From an uncultured Nitrospira sp. (GTDB lineage: Bacteria; Nitrospirota; Nitrospiria; Nitrospirales; Nitrospiraceae), in the NCBI GenBank assembly GCA_902500775.1, contig CABVRZ010000001.1, forward strand, positions 268,273-332,272: a DNA stretch of 64,000 bases, in the 5' to 3' direction. A program made the position numbers and the translations under genes. Positions within the stretch are counted from its first letter, which is position 1. Each line of letters begins with the position of its first letter. Below are positions 35,820 through 45,735 of the stretch, piece by piece. The notes under the pieces are model-generated. The model searched no databases. It was not told the DNA's origin and saw only the letters and a list, made by a program, of their open reading frames with translations.

Positions 35820-36563
35820 TTACCGTCGTTTTGGTGGCAAGCCAATGGCACTGATCATCGTCCCGTTGACTTTTCCCTCTCGCCGATAGGAGAAAAAGAG
35901 AGCTTCATGACAAATCGTACACAGGTTGACGGTTGTGATGGTCAGTGGAGTGACTCCATGGGCCAGAGCCTGTTCCTTAATCAGACCCTTCAAATTCAGC
36001 TTGGCCTTCCCCTCGTTCCCTAATCGAACAACCTTCCCCCAACTGGGAACTCCCTGGCGCACGCGTTCAAGAACTGGTTCATCCACTTCATAACAGCACA
36101 TGCCAGCCGATGGGCCAATACTCAGCCGCACCTGTTTGGGGTTGGAACCAAACTGCGCCTCCAGCAACGCTAAAGTCTTGGGGACGATCCCACCTACGGC
36201 TCCTCGCCATCCTGCATGGATCGCCGCAACAACCCCATGAGTAGGATCATACATGAGGATTGGAACACAATCGGCGGTCCTCACGGCCACCATCACCCCA
36301 GGCTGATTGGTGACCAAGGCATCCCAGCCTCCAAGAAAGCGGTCGGTTGAGGACAGCGCTCGATCCACAACCAGCGCGTCAGTCCCATGAACCTGTTTGA
36401 CAGATAGCGTCCACGCCGATGGAGCACCCCCTTGAATGCCTTGCCTGGGAATGCCAAGTCCCAGATCATATTCCATCGTGTGTTGTCGGGTTCCGAAAAA
36501 GTGGTGCACCCGCTTTTTGGTATCTGCAAATGCCGGTACCGTAATCACCGATGTTTTGGCCAT
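35820..36563 (-). CDS. pgeF: multicopper polyphenol oxidase / purine nucleoside phosphorylase-like (YfiH)
   Basis: 247 residues with the laccase-domain motifs KQVHGTDALVVD, RTADCVPILMYDPTHGVVAA and IHAGWRGAVGG, and CCYEVDEPV. These supply the His/Cys metal site. In E. coli YfiH edits wrongly built muropeptide precursors, which fits a position 40 bases after ftsZ; related proteins act on purine nucleosides. Confidence 0.92.
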   Translation of the reverse strand: MAKTSVITVPAFADTKKRVHHFFGTRQHTMEYDLGLGIPRQGIQGGAPSAWTLSVKQVHGTDALVVDRALSSTDRFLGGWDALVTNQPGVMVAVRTADCVPILMYDPTHGVVAAIHAGWRGAVGGIVPKTLALLEAQFGSNPKQVRLSIGPSAGMCCYEVDEPVLERVRQGVPSWGKVVRLGNEGKAKLNLKGLIKEQALAHGVTPLTITTVNLCTICHEALFFSYRREGKVNGTMISAIGLPPKRR

Positions 36564-36603
36564 TTCACTACTTGCCAGATCTCATACGATGAATAACCCA
36601 AGG

Positions 36604-37800
36604 TTAATCGACTTGCTTCCGGAGAAATGTTGGAACATCCCATTCGTCCTCAGCCGTCATCGCCGCACGATCTGCTGGATCCCGCTTGTCCGTCATACGC
36701 CGTAAAAATGTTGGCCGGTCGAGATCTTTCACTGGTCGTTCCGCTGCCAGGGATGCCACCATGCCTGCCAGAAGTGGTTGAATCGGCTTCGCAGGCCGAT
36801 TCACTCCTCGATCCCCTGCCATGGGAGCGGCAGGCTGATCTTCTTCTCGCTCAAACCCGGTGGCAATCACCGTGATAATGAGATCTTCGCCCATATCAGG
36901 ATTAATCACCTGCCCGACGATGATGTTGGCCTCCGAGTCCGCCGTCTGTTGGATAATGCTGGCGGCCTCTTCAACCTCATGGAGAGATAAGCTGGGGCCC
37001 CCAGTAATATTAAGGAGGACTCCTCGAGCTCCTTCCACACTTCCTTCTTCGAGCAGCGGACTACACATTGCCTTCTGGGCAGCTTCAATTGCCCGATTCG
37101 GACCTCGTGATACACCCATTCCCATGACGGCACGGCCGGTATGGGACATCACCGTGCGGACATCGGCAAAATCGACATTCACATGTCCCGTCGTCGTAAT
37201 CACATCGGCAATGCCTTGAATGGCCTGCCGTAGGACATCATCGGCCACCTTGAAGGCCTCTAATAGCGGAGTTGATTTATCAACGATGCCTAAAAGCCGT
37301 TGATTAGGGATGATCAGTAATGTATCGACATGACGCCGCATGTCGCGGATCCCCTCCTCGGCATGTTTGTTTCTCCGTTGGCCCTCATACTGAAATGGCT
37401 TCGTCACCACGCCAACCGTCAAAATCCCCATTTCTCTAGCGATGCTGGCGACAATGGGTGCGGCTCCGGTCCCGGTTCCTCCCCCCATGCCAGCCGTGAC
37501 GAACACCATATCCGCTCCCTCGAGGCATTCCCTGATATGCTCCTTACTTTCAAGCGCGGCATCCCGTCCGATTTCCGGTTTCGCGCCAGCGCCCAACCCA
37601 CGGGTCCGCTCCGGCCCAAGCTGGATTTTGTATGGGGCCAGAGAGCGATCCAGCGCCTGAAGATCGGTGTTGCTGGCGATAAAGTCGACACGGGCGAGTC
37701 CAGAAGTGATCATCGTGTTGATCGCATTGCACCCGGCTCCGCCGATTCCGATCACCTTAATCCGGACCGGTGACAACATATCCTCCTGAAATGAAAACAT
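36604..37800 (-). CDS. ftsZ: cell division protein FtsZ
   Basis: 398 residues from the ATG at 37800, placed by AGGAGGTG five bases upstream; an earlier in-frame codon would include that site. The tubulin GTP signature GGGTGTG is at 106-112, and NVDFADVR forms the T7 synergy loop. A variable linker leads to the conserved C-terminal peptide [15 protein letters not shown] that binds FtsA. FtsZ forms the division ring. It is the last canonical gene of the dcw cluster, 63 bases after ftsA. Confidence 0.98.
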   Translation of the reverse strand: MFSFQEDMLSPVRIKVIGIGGAGCNAINTMITSGLARVDFIASNTDLQALDRSLAPYKIQLGPERTRGLGAGAKPEIGRDAALESKEHIRECLEGADMVFVTAGMGGGTGTGAAPIVASIAREMGILTVGVVTKPFQYEGQRRNKHAEEGIRDMRRHVDTLLIIPNQRLLGIVDKSTPLLEAFKVADDVLRQAIQGIADVITTTGHVNVDFADVRTVMSHTGRAVMGMGVSRGPNRAIEAAQKAMCSPLLEEGSVEGARGVLLNITGGPSLSLHEVEEAASIIQQTADSEANIIVGQVINPDMGEDLIITVIATGFEREEDQPAAPMAGDRGVNRPAKPIQPLLAGMVASLAAERPVKDLDRPTFLRRMTDKRDPADRAAMTAEDEWDVPTFLRKQVD

Positions 37801-37863
37801 TGGAGCACCTCCTCGCATCACCCGCACACCGAGCGCCTGCCGCCCGCCAGGGTTCTATAAAGG

Positions 37864-39105
37864 TTAAAAGACCTCCAACACTCGTTTCGTCCAACTGAAC
37901 ATTTTGGCCCAGGTCCCGCCGTTTCGAAGCCCTGCTGTCTCCAATTCATCGGCATGTCGCCTGGCATGAAGCAAGAGACCAACCCCTGTTGAGTGGCTGG
38001 GATGGCCGACAATATCTCGGAGCCCTCCCACCCCTGATGGTAATCCCCGACGTGCCGGCAGGTTCAGGACTTTCTCGGCCGCATCCGGCATCCCTTCCAG
38101 CAGCGAGGTGCCTCCGGTGATGACTACACCTGCTCCCAACATCCCTTCGTATCCGGCACGCGTAATTTCTCTCCGAACGAGCTCGAACATCTCATCGACC
38201 CGTGGCTCCAAGATCTCCGCAATATCCCGTCTGGAAAACGTTCGAGGTGGACGGTCTCCTACCGAAGGCACTTGGACGACTTGATGGCCAATGACCAGTT
38301 CCGTTCTCGCGATGCCATGTTGGGTTTTAATCCGCTCAGCCTCAGTTTGCGATGTTAATAGACCAATGGCCAGGTCTTTGGTCAAATTCTGTCCACCGAT
38401 CGGAAGCACCGCCGAGTGACGGATACTGCCATCCAAAAAAATGGCGAGATCCGTCGTTCCACCCCCTAAATCCACCATCACCACACCAAGCTCGCGCTCT
38501 TCCTGGCTCAGGACCGCTTCACTGGATGCAAGTGGCTGAAGAATGATATCCACCACGTCAAGTCCGGCCCGATTCACACTCTTCACTATGTTCTGCGCAG
38601 ACGTCACCGCTCCAGTGATGACGTGCACGTTAACTTCCAGCCGATTCCCAGACAGCCCCAACGGCTCCCGCACCCCTTCCTGTCCATCCACCATAAATTC
38701 CCGAGGTAACACGTGGAGAATCCTCCGCTCTTGCGGAATCACCGCAAGCGTTCGAGCGCTTTCTATCGCTCGATGGATATCTTCTCGAGTCACCTCGGCC
38801 CGTTTTAGCGCAACAACCCCTTTGCAGTTTTCAGCCGAGATATGACTGCCGGCAATGCCGGTGTAGACAGAGTTGATCTGGACCGCTGCCATCAGCTCTG
38901 CTTCTTCGACCGCTTTTTTGATGGATTCAACGGTACTTTCAATATCAACCACGACCCCCTTGCGCAAACCGCGTGACGGGCTCATGCCGACGCCAATAAT
39001 GCTGAGACCTCCCGCATCGGTCATCTCTGCGACGATCGCGCAGATCTTCGTCGTCCCGATGTCGAGTCCGACTAGGATATGATCTCGCTTTGGCACCGCA
39101 ATCAC
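37864..39105 (-). CDS. ftsA: cell division protein FtsA
   Basis: Actin-like ATPase that ties FtsZ to the membrane. 413 residues: DHILVGLDIGTTKICAIVAE, DIVDIILQPLASSEAVL, VVMVDLGGGTTDLAIFLDG and GVVITGGTSLLEGM. The C-terminal MFSWTKRVLEVF is the amphipathic membrane helix. Its start overlaps ftsQ by four bases. Confidence 0.97.
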   Translation of the reverse strand: MIAVPKRDHILVGLDIGTTKICAIVAEMTDAGGLSIIGVGMSPSRGLRKGVVVDIESTVESIKKAVEEAELMAAVQINSVYTGIAGSHISAENCKGVVALKRAEVTREDIHRAIESARTLAVIPQERRILHVLPREFMVDGQEGVREPLGLSGNRLEVNVHVITGAVTSAQNIVKSVNRAGLDVVDIILQPLASSEAVLSQEERELGVVMVDLGGGTTDLAIFLDGSIRHSAVLPIGGQNLTKDLAIGLLTSQTEAERIKTQHGIARTELVIGHQVVQVPSVGDRPPRTFSRRDIAEILEPRVDEMFELVRREITRAGYEGMLGAGVVITGGTSLLEGMPDAAEKVLNLPARRGLPSGVGGLRDIVGHPSHSTGVGLLLHARRHADELETAGLRNGGTWAKMFSWTKRVLEVF

Positions 39106-39962
39106 CCCCCCCCTTCCCGTACGATAATTCGATTATCGTACCGGAGATCCACTTCACTGACTCCACGCCCCGCTCCGTCAAAATTTAGTGATTTTAACGT
39201 TGGTTTGACGCGTTGGAACCGTTCCCACTGTTCCTCAACCGATTCTTCCCCAAATCGAAACCGCACGCCCTGGATGAGTGCGACAAGGTTTGTCTGGCTT
39301 TCAGCCTGTACCCGCAACCGACCCTCGAAGGTTTGTCCGATGACTCTTGCGAGTTCGATGCCAGACACGATTGACCGTCGCACGACGTCGGTCCCCTTCA
39401 GCAAACCGTCAAGATCAACTCCCGTCACAAGTGGAAACGTGTCATCATCAGCCTGTCCAAGCTTCGTCAGGACATGCCCTTCTTCATCACTCAGAAAGTT
39501 CTGCGAAGCCGCTCGAACGACGGCCGCAGGCTTTCGTTCGATCACCGCTATTTTCAATTCATGAAACGGGACCCGCGAGACTTGCGCCTCCTTGACCCAT
39601 GGGTGAGATTCAATCTGCTCCTCAAGGGCAGTGGGTACGACCTGGTGGAGCGGCATCCCTTGTTTCACCTGAGCCAGCTCAATCACCTTCTGCTTATCAA
39701 GATGATGCACCCCTTCGACGGTGATCGTGTGGATCTCAAACAATTCTCGAACCATACGACTGGAGTACGTCACAGCCACCGTGATGAGCCACCCCACAAT
39801 CGCGACTCCGGCCAAGAGAACCACAAGACGCACCGCAACCTTTCGCCTAGCCGTCCGTATCCGTCCAACTTGCGTCACCGCTTTCTCCCCTTGAGGATCC
39901 CTCCAGCGATTCATCCGCGGAGCAGCAGGTTCCGTTCGGCGTTTCCTGAAGGAGAATCGCAT
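39102..39962 (-). CDS. ftsQ: cell division protein FtsQ
   Basis: 286 residues. A basic cytoplasmic head (MRFSFRKRRTEP) is followed by one membrane helix (VAVRLVVLLAGVAIVGWLIT), a POTRA domain (FEIHTITVEGVHHLDKQKVI) and the FtsQ domain (HPWVKEAQVSRVPFHELKIA; FPLVTGVDLD). It links the FtsB/FtsL complex to the ring. It touches ddl with a one-base overlap. Confidence 0.93.
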   Translation of the reverse strand: MRFSFRKRRTEPAAPRMNRWRDPQGEKAVTQVGRIRTARRKVAVRLVVLLAGVAIVGWLITVAVTYSSRMVRELFEIHTITVEGVHHLDKQKVIELAQVKQGMPLHQVVPTALEEQIESHPWVKEAQVSRVPFHELKIAVIERKPAAVVRAASQNFLSDEEGHVLTKLGQADDDTFPLVTGVDLDGLLKGTDVVRRSIVSGIELARVIGQTFEGRLRVQAESQTNLVALIQGVRFRFGEESVEEQWERFQRVKPTLKSLNFDGAGRGVSEVDLRYDNRIIVREGGG

Positions 39963-40945
39963 TAGGCGGACTCCAATTTGGCAGGCTGAGCAGATCGAGC
40001 GGCACGATCCAAAGCCGACTGCAAAATCCGCTCGACCAAATCGTCGTATATAATGCCGACCTGTGCGGCGGCCATCGGCAGCAGACTCGTAGCCGTCATG
40101 CCTGGAACCGTGTTGATCTCTAAGACGTAAGGCTGTCCTCGTGGTGTAATACGAAAGTCCACACGTACGGCCCCCTCACAGTCAAGAACTTCGTAGCTAC
40201 GGGAGGCCAGCTCCCCTATCTTCTGCAGCACCTTCGTCGAAAAAGGAGCCGGGCAGAGATACTGGGTTTTGCCCTTTTGGTATTTGGCCGTGAAATCGTA
40301 GAACCCTGCAGGGGCTACAATTTCTATCGCAGGAAGCACGTTCACCCCATTCATAGCTGTCCCAAGGATCGACACCGTGGCTTCGTGCCCAGGAATATAC
40401 CGCTCCACCATGGCTTCCGGATCATAGCGATGAGCCAGGGCCAGGGCCTCCTTCCACTGAGTGGGACGACGCACAATCGTGACGCCAATCGTGGAACCTT
40501 GCGAGACTGGCTTGACGACAATCGGCAACTGCAGCTTGGTCCCCTTCAGAACCTTCGCCAAGGAGGGTCTCTCCCCCTCACGGATAACCGTTCCAGGAGG
40601 AACCGGGATGCCATGGACTGCCAATAGCGTCTTCGTCATCACCTTGTGCATCCCCACCGCACTCGCCCGAACACCTGACCCCGTGTATGGAATCCCGATG
40701 GTCTCGAGAAACCCTTGGATCATACCGTCTTCTCCCCCTGGCCCATGAAGCGAGAGAAAAGCGATGGCGACGCCCTGTTCTTTTAAGTCTTGATACAACC
40801 GAGCGCCGACATCGATAGCCACCACGTCATACCCACGACGAAGCAGTGCCTGATGAACCGCTTGCCCAGTTTTCAGGGAAATCTCCCGTTCGGACGATCG
40901 ACCTCCCATCAGCACCGCAATACGTCTATCCGTCATTTTCCCCAT
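39962..40945 (-). CDS. ddl: D-alanine-D-alanine ligase
   Basis: 327 residues of the ATP-grasp fold: RIAVLMGGRSSEREISLKTG, LHGPGGEDGMIQGFLETIGI, PYTGSGVRASAVGMHK, VVKPVSQGSTIGVTIV and YVLEINTVPGMTATSLLP. It makes the D-Ala-D-Ala end of the wall precursor that MurF adds. It lies in the usual place between murB and ftsQ. Confidence 0.97.
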   Translation of the reverse strand: MGKMTDRRIAVLMGGRSSEREISLKTGQAVHQALLRRGYDVVAIDVGARLYQDLKEQGVAIAFLSLHGPGGEDGMIQGFLETIGIPYTGSGVRASAVGMHKVMTKTLLAVHGIPVPPGTVIREGERPSLAKVLKGTKLQLPIVVKPVSQGSTIGVTIVRRPTQWKEALALAHRYDPEAMVERYIPGHEATVSILGTAMNGVNVLPAIEIVAPAGFYDFTAKYQKGKTQYLCPAPFSTKVLQKIGELASRSYEVLDCEGAVRVDFRITPRGQPYVLEINTVPGMTATSLLPMAAAQVGIIYDDLVERILQSALDRAARSAQPAKLESA

Positions 40946-40966
40946 AAATATCAGCCTATCCTCTGA

Positions 40967-41911
40967 TTAAGCCTGACCCACCAATTTCAACTCCAGCTCC
41001 AACTTCACGCCGGTCTTCCGAGCAACCTGTGCACGAATTTTTTCAATAAGAGCCAGCACATCGGTCGCACTCGCCTGCCCCTGATTCACGATAAAATTGG
41101 CATGTTTAGTCGAGACACAGGCATCGCCGACAGAGGCGCCCTTGAGTCCTGCTGCCTCCACAACCCGTCCGGCTGAATCATTGGCCGGATTCTTGAACAC
41201 ACACCCAGCACTGGGAAGCGTCAGTGGCTGAGTCTCGCGCCGATAGTGCAAATAATCCTTCACGACCTTTTCAATGTCGGCCCGTACTCCCTGCTTCAGT
41301 TGGAGCCAGACTCCGACGACGATTCCAGAGGGCAATGATGCCCGCCGATACTCGAAACTGATTGATTCGGCTGGACAGTCCAAGACCTCGCCGTTTGTTC
41401 GCACCACTCGAACGGCTTTGACAGAATCCTTCATTTCACCAAGCCTCGTCCCGGCATTCATCACGACGCAGCCCGCCACTGTCCCTGGAATCCCAGCAGC
41501 CCATTCCAATCCCGCCAACGAGCGGCGGATGGCATAACCGATCAAGGTCGGCATACCAACCCCACCCTCGGCATAGAGCACTGCTCCGGATTCCTCTTTG
41601 ATCACACGCAGCTTGGCCAAACTGACCACTACACCTCGAATCCCCTTATCCCGAACCAGCAGATTAGTCCCTCCCAACACAAAGATCGGAAGCTTCTGTT
41701 CATGCGTTTGTTTAACCAAACGAATGACATCTTCCGCATCTGCCGGCTCTACCAAGACATCAGCTGGACCACCGATCCGAAACGATGTGTATTCGCTCAA
41801 TGGTGCATTGAAACGAACCGTCCCCCGAATACCGACCACAGCGGACTGTACCTTCTGCCGTGCCCGCGCGGGTATGGCTGTCCTTTCATGTCCACGAGGC
41901 GTACGTGCCAT
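40967..41911 (-). CDS. murB: UDP-N-acetylenolpyruvoylglucosamine reductase
   Basis: FAD enzyme that finishes UDP-MurNAc. 314 residues: YTSFRIGGPADVLVEPADAE, LPIFVLGGTNLLVRDKGIRG and GLEWAAGIPGTVAGCVVMNA for the FAD site, RRETQPLTLPSAGCVFKNP containing the catalytic Ser (SAGCVF), and KHANFIVNQGQASATDVLAL. The C-terminal Glu lies in LELELKL. The N-terminus carries about 30 extra basic residues (MARTPRGHERTAIPARARQK). It starts six bases after murC. Confidence 0.96.
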   Translation of the reverse strand: MARTPRGHERTAIPARARQKVQSAVVGIRGTVRFNAPLSEYTSFRIGGPADVLVEPADAEDVIRLVKQTHEQKLPIFVLGGTNLLVRDKGIRGVVVSLAKLRVIKEESGAVLYAEGGVGMPTLIGYAIRRSLAGLEWAAGIPGTVAGCVVMNAGTRLGEMKDSVKAVRVVRTNGEVLDCPAESISFEYRRASLPSGIVVGVWLQLKQGVRADIEKVVKDYLHYRRETQPLTLPSAGCVFKNPANDSAGRVVEAAGLKGASVGDACVSTKHANFIVNQGQASATDVLALIEKIRAQVARKTGVKLELELKLVGQA

Positions 41912-41917
41912 ACATCA

Positions 41918-43408
41918 TCACGCAGACTCAAGCCGTGCAAGAATTCCGGTACCGGCTTTCCAGATGTCTCCTGCACCCATGGTCAGCACGAGATCACCTG
42001 CCTGAAGATGAGATAAGACCTGATCTGGCAGGGTCTCCTTCCGTTCGATAAAAGTCACGGATGGATGACCAGCTGCCTTCACGATCTCCGCAAGAGCAGC
42101 CCCGGTCACTCCTGGTATAGGCTGTTCACCTGCCGGATAAATATCCGTCATGAATACAACATCAGCGCTATCAAACGCGTGGGCGAACTCTCCAAGACAA
42201 TCCCGCGTCCGGCTATACCGATGGGGCTGAAACAACACCACCACTCGACGATCCCATCCCTGCTTTGCGGCAGCCAGTGTCGCTTTGACTTCCGTAGGAT
42301 GATGGCCATAGTCATCAACCACCATGATCCCACCCGCTTCGCCCCGTAAATGGAATCGCCGTTCAACACCCGTAAACGCCACTAATCCTTTCCGAATCAA
42401 ATCCACCGGAACATCCAGCTCCATCCCGATCGCAATGGCCACGAGTGCGTTCGAAACATTGTGGATCCCCGGCACCGTCAACCGAAACGGCCCAAGGTTC
42501 TTTCCTCGAAAATGTGCACGGAAGTCGGCACCCCACTGTTTGAGCACGATGTCCGTTGCAAGAAAGTCTGGCGCCACCCCGTCTCGTTCGTGAAGCCCAT
42601 ACGTCTGGTAGCGTTTGACGAGGCGAGGGAAGAGTGAGGCAAGGCGGTCGTCGTCTGCACACAACACCGCAAGCCCATAGAACGGAATCTTGTTGATGAA
42701 CTCGAGGAAACTTTCATTAATCCGTTCCATCGACCCATAATGATCCAAGTGTTCACGATCCAGATTCGTCACGGCAACGATGGTGGGAGGGAGCCGTAGA
42801 AAGGACCCATCACTTTCATCGGCCTCCGCCACAAGGAGGTCACCTCGGCCAAGCCGGGCATGGCTTCCCAGTGCGTTGACCTTGCCACCAATCACCATCG
42901 TTGGATCCAAACCACCCTGGGCAAGGACCGTCGAGACCATCGATGTCGTGGTCGTCTTCCCGTGAGCGCCGGCAATTGCGACACCGAACTTTAATCGCAT
43001 GAGCTCCGCCAGCATTTCTGCCCGTGGGATCACTGGAATCTGCATCGTCTTTGCTTTCACCACCTCGGGATTACTTCCCGCCACAGCTGATGAAATGACT
43101 ACGACCTGCGCCGTCCCCACATTGGACTCCTGATGGCCAATGAAGATCCTCCCACCAAGCTCTTCCAGGCGCCTGGTGGTCTCCGATGCATGCAGATCCG
43201 TTCCTGTCACCGTGTAGCCCATCGTGAGCAGAACTTCGGCAATGCCACTCATCCCAGCACCACCGATTCCGACGAGATGAATTTGCTGAATTTTACGAAA
43301 CATTCCCATATGACTTACTCGTTGCCGTCCTGTAGAAGCCCGTGCCTCAAGCGTTGATCCTCCAAGCGTCCTACCCTCCGACCTTTCCAAGAGATTGGTT
43401 GATGTCAT
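41918..43408 (-). CDS. murC: UDP-N-acetylmuramate-L-alanine ligase
   Basis: Adds L-Ala to UDP-MurNAc. Motifs are HLVGIGGAGMSGIAEVLLTM, the P-loop AGAHGKTTTTSMV, NLDREHLDHYGS, and VDDYGHHPTEVKATLAA. The family sequence begins at MFRKIQQIHLVG. The full frame starts at 43408, has GGGAGTG upstream and overlaps murG by 38 bases, adding about 33 non-conserved residues. A start at the ATG at 43309 would give a standard length but has a poorer ribosome binding site. Confidence 0.95.
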   Translation of the reverse strand: MTSTNLLERSEGRTLGGSTLEARASTGRQRVSHMGMFRKIQQIHLVGIGGAGMSGIAEVLLTMGYTVTGTDLHASETTRRLEELGGRIFIGHQESNVGTAQVVVISSAVAGSNPEVVKAKTMQIPVIPRAEMLAELMRLKFGVAIAGAHGKTTTTSMVSTVLAQGGLDPTMVIGGKVNALGSHARLGRGDLLVAEADESDGSFLRLPPTIVAVTNLDREHLDHYGSMERINESFLEFINKIPFYGLAVLCADDDRLASLFPRLVKRYQTYGLHERDGVAPDFLATDIVLKQWGADFRAHFRGKNLGPFRLTVPGIHNVSNALVAIAIGMELDVPVDLIRKGLVAFTGVERRFHLRGEAGGIMVVDDYGHHPTEVKATLAAAKQGWDRRVVVLFQPHRYSRTRDCLGEFAHAFDSADVVFMTDIYPAGEQPIPGVTGAALAEIVKAAGHPSVTFIERKETLPDQVLSHLQAGDLVLTMGAGDIWKAGTGILARLESA

Positions 43409-44498
43409 GTGTCACTCCCATGATCGTGTAACACTCGCTGACGATACGTTCGCCAGCGTCAATTCGTCGCATAGCTAAACTCCCACGGTGCATCCTCTCC
43501 CACCGCTGCGGGTCCGATACGATCGCGTCCACCATATTGCTCAATGTCGCCCCTGTCAGGTCTGCCTGCGGAAGTACCACGGCGCCACCTGCCGCTTCCA
43601 TGGCTCGAGCATTCTTCATCTGGTGATCATAAATGGCCGTGGGCAACGGAATCAGGATCGCGGGTTTCCCACAAGCCGTCAGTTCAGCGATCGTCATGGC
43701 TCCTGCCCGCGCCACCACCAGATCCGCAGTCCGTAACACAGTGGGCATGTCATACAGAAACGGGACAACGGTCGCTGATATCCCTCGCGCCTTGTAGCCC
43801 TCCGTGACCCGTTCATAATCTCCCTCACCGGTTTGGTGGGTGATCGTCATGGTGGGTAAGCGCGTAGTCAGCAAGGGTAGCGCCTCCAGCACGGCACTGT
43901 TGATCGCCTTGGCACCCTGACTTCCGCCAAAAATGAGCAGGTGTCGTCCATTCCGCTTGATCGTGTCCTCTTGTCTCTCAGGCGCATGCCCCAGGAACTC
44001 CTGCCTGATAGGTGTTCCAACGACGTGCACTTTTTGTCGATCAAAAGATGTGGCCGCTGATTCAAACGCCAAAAAGACCCGCTGCGCAAGCGGACCCACC
44101 ACTTGGTTGGCCAACCCAGGATGGGCATTCGGCTCCAAAATTACCCGGGGAATCCCCCGCAGTGCAGCCGCCACCAGCACAGTTGGGCTCGTGTACCCAC
44201 CAACCCCGATCACAAGATCGGCTTGGCGCTGCCCCAGGACCTGCCAGGACTGATACATTCCGACTGGAACCGACAACACAGCCTGAAGAACATCCAGCCA
44301 TCCTTTCCCCATCACCGGCTTGGCCGTGATCATGACCAACTCAAATCCTTCATGTGCCAGCACGCGAGACTCAATACCTCGCCTCGTTCCAACAAAGAGA
44401 AGCTTCGTTGAAGGATCCCGTTGTAAAAACTCGCGCGCAAGGGCGATGGCCGGATAGAGATGGCCCCCGGTCCCTCCCGCGGCAATAACGATCGTCAT
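43371..44498 (-). CDS. murG: UDP-N-acetylglucosamine-N-acetylmuramyl-(pentapeptide) pyrophosphoryl-undecaprenol N-acetylglucosamine transferase
   Basis: MurG adds GlcNAc to lipid I to give lipid II on the inner membrane face. 375 residues from the ATG at 44498: MTIVIAAGGTGGHLYPAIAL, IGVGGYTSPTVLVAAALRGI, LEPNAHPGLANQ, LIFGGSQGAKAIN and VVARAGAMTIAELTACGKPA. The frame stays open 433 codons further upstream, but that part is antiparallel to nothing real and out of frame with ftsW, so it is not coding. The ATG overlaps the ftsW TGA (ATGA). Confidence 0.97.
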   Translation of the reverse strand: MTIVIAAGGTGGHLYPAIALAREFLQRDPSTKLLFVGTRRGIESRVLAHEGFELVMITAKPVMGKGWLDVLQAVLSVPVGMYQSWQVLGQRQADLVIGVGGYTSPTVLVAAALRGIPRVILEPNAHPGLANQVVGPLAQRVFLAFESAATSFDRQKVHVVGTPIRQEFLGHAPERQEDTIKRNGRHLLIFGGSQGAKAINSAVLEALPLLTTRLPTMTITHQTGEGDYERVTEGYKARGISATVVPFLYDMPTVLRTADLVVARAGAMTIAELTACGKPAILIPLPTAIYDHQMKNARAMEAAGGAVVLPQADLTGATLSNMVDAIVSDPQRWERMHRGSLAMRRIDAGERIVSECYTIMGVTHDINQSLGKVGG

Positions 44499-45700
44499 CG
44501 CTGACTTGCCCGCCCATGCCCACCCTGATGTTCCATCTCCTCCCGGCCGGCATGGCGATCCCGGGAGATACTCAACAACAGTCCGACTCCCGCTAAACTG
44601 ACGACAAGCGAGGACCCTCCATAACTGACGAACGGTAACGTAAGCCCTTTTGTCGGTACGAGTCCGGTTACCACGCACGCGTTGACTAACGCCTGAACCC
44701 CTATCAATGTCGTGATACCGATTCCCAGGTACCGCCCAAATGGAACTCGCGCGCGAGTCGCGATCTGAAATCCTCGGATCATGAACACCGCGAATAACAG
44801 GATAATGACACCAGCACCGATAAACCCCAGCTCTTCTCCGATGAGCGCCAAAACAAAATCGGTGTGCGCCTCGGGAAGAAAAAAGAGTTTCTGTTTTCCC
44901 TCTCCCAACCCAACGCCAAAGAGGCCTCCGCTGCCGAACGCCAGGAATGATTGGGTAATCTGAAATCCTGTGTCGGATGCATCGCTCCACGGCTCCAAAA
45001 ACGCCATGAGTCGTTGGCGGCGATACTCGGTGGACAGAACAAGTGCCAGTCCAATCGGCACCGCACAGAGTACCAACGTTGACAGATGGGACAGGCGCGC
45101 ACCTCCCACGAAGAGAAGGCTGCTCGTGACCAACCCCAACACCACGACCGTCCCCAAATCCGGCTCCAGAAGAACCAATCCGCTGAGAAGGCCCACCATC
45201 AGCAGTGCAGGGAGAAGCCCAACCTGAAAATCGTGGATCCGGTCTTCCTTCCGTGTCAGATACGCCGCGAGATAGATCACGACCCCCAACTTCAGCATCT
45301 CGGCAGGCTGAATCGATATTGGCCCAACGCCAAGCCATCGTCTGGCTCCATTGGCAACAAGTCCCACGGAGGGAATCAGGACTATCGCGAGAAGTATCGT
45401 CAGACCGCCGAGCAACGGAAGGGACAACCGTTTCCACCAGATATAGTCGACACGAGACAGTACGTGCAGAAGGACCAACCCAACCACCAACCAGACACTT
45501 TGTCGCTTGAGGTAGTACCAGGAATCGTGATACCGATTCCCGGCCAGGACCGCGCTCGCACTGAACACCATGACCAAACCGACGATGGCCAACATCATCG
45601 TCACGCCGAACAAAACCTGATCCATCCCGACCCGCGGCGTAACCCGCGGACTGTTCGTGGACCAAGGCAATGCCAAGGTCCCTGCCGCTTTCTTTGCCAT
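44495..45700 (-). CDS. ftsW: FtsW, septal peptidoglycan polymerase (SEDS family)
   Basis: 401 residues with about ten membrane helices (LFGVTMMLAIVGLVMVFSAS, YLKRQSVWLVVGLVLLHVLS, GVVIYLAAYLTRKED and others). The SEDS segments HTDFVLALIGEELGFIGAGV and LTLPFVSYGGSSLVVSL are intact. It polymerises glycan with its partner FtsI, encoded nearby. The short basic C-terminus (RDRHAGREEMEHQGG) overlaps murG. It follows murD by 35 bases. Confidence 0.97.
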   Translation of the reverse strand: MAKKAAGTLALPWSTNSPRVTPRVGMDQVLFGVTMMLAIVGLVMVFSASAVLAGNRYHDSWYYLKRQSVWLVVGLVLLHVLSRVDYIWWKRLSLPLLGGLTILLAIVLIPSVGLVANGARRWLGVGPISIQPAEMLKLGVVIYLAAYLTRKEDRIHDFQVGLLPALLMVGLLSGLVLLEPDLGTVVVLGLVTSSLLFVGGARLSHLSTLVLCAVPIGLALVLSTEYRRQRLMAFLEPWSDASDTGFQITQSFLAFGSGGLFGVGLGEGKQKLFFLPEAHTDFVLALIGEELGFIGAGVIILLFAVFMIRGFQIATRARVPFGRYLGIGITTLIGVQALVNACVVTGLVPTKGLTLPFVSYGGSSLVVSLAGVGLLLSISRDRHAGREEMEHQGGHGRASQR

Positions 45701-45735
45701 CGCTCAGCCTCACTGCTCCTTTGCGTTGCCGACCA

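Noticed and set aside
35289..36023. 244-codon plus-strand frame
   Set aside because: Antisense to yggS and pgeF, both well supported.
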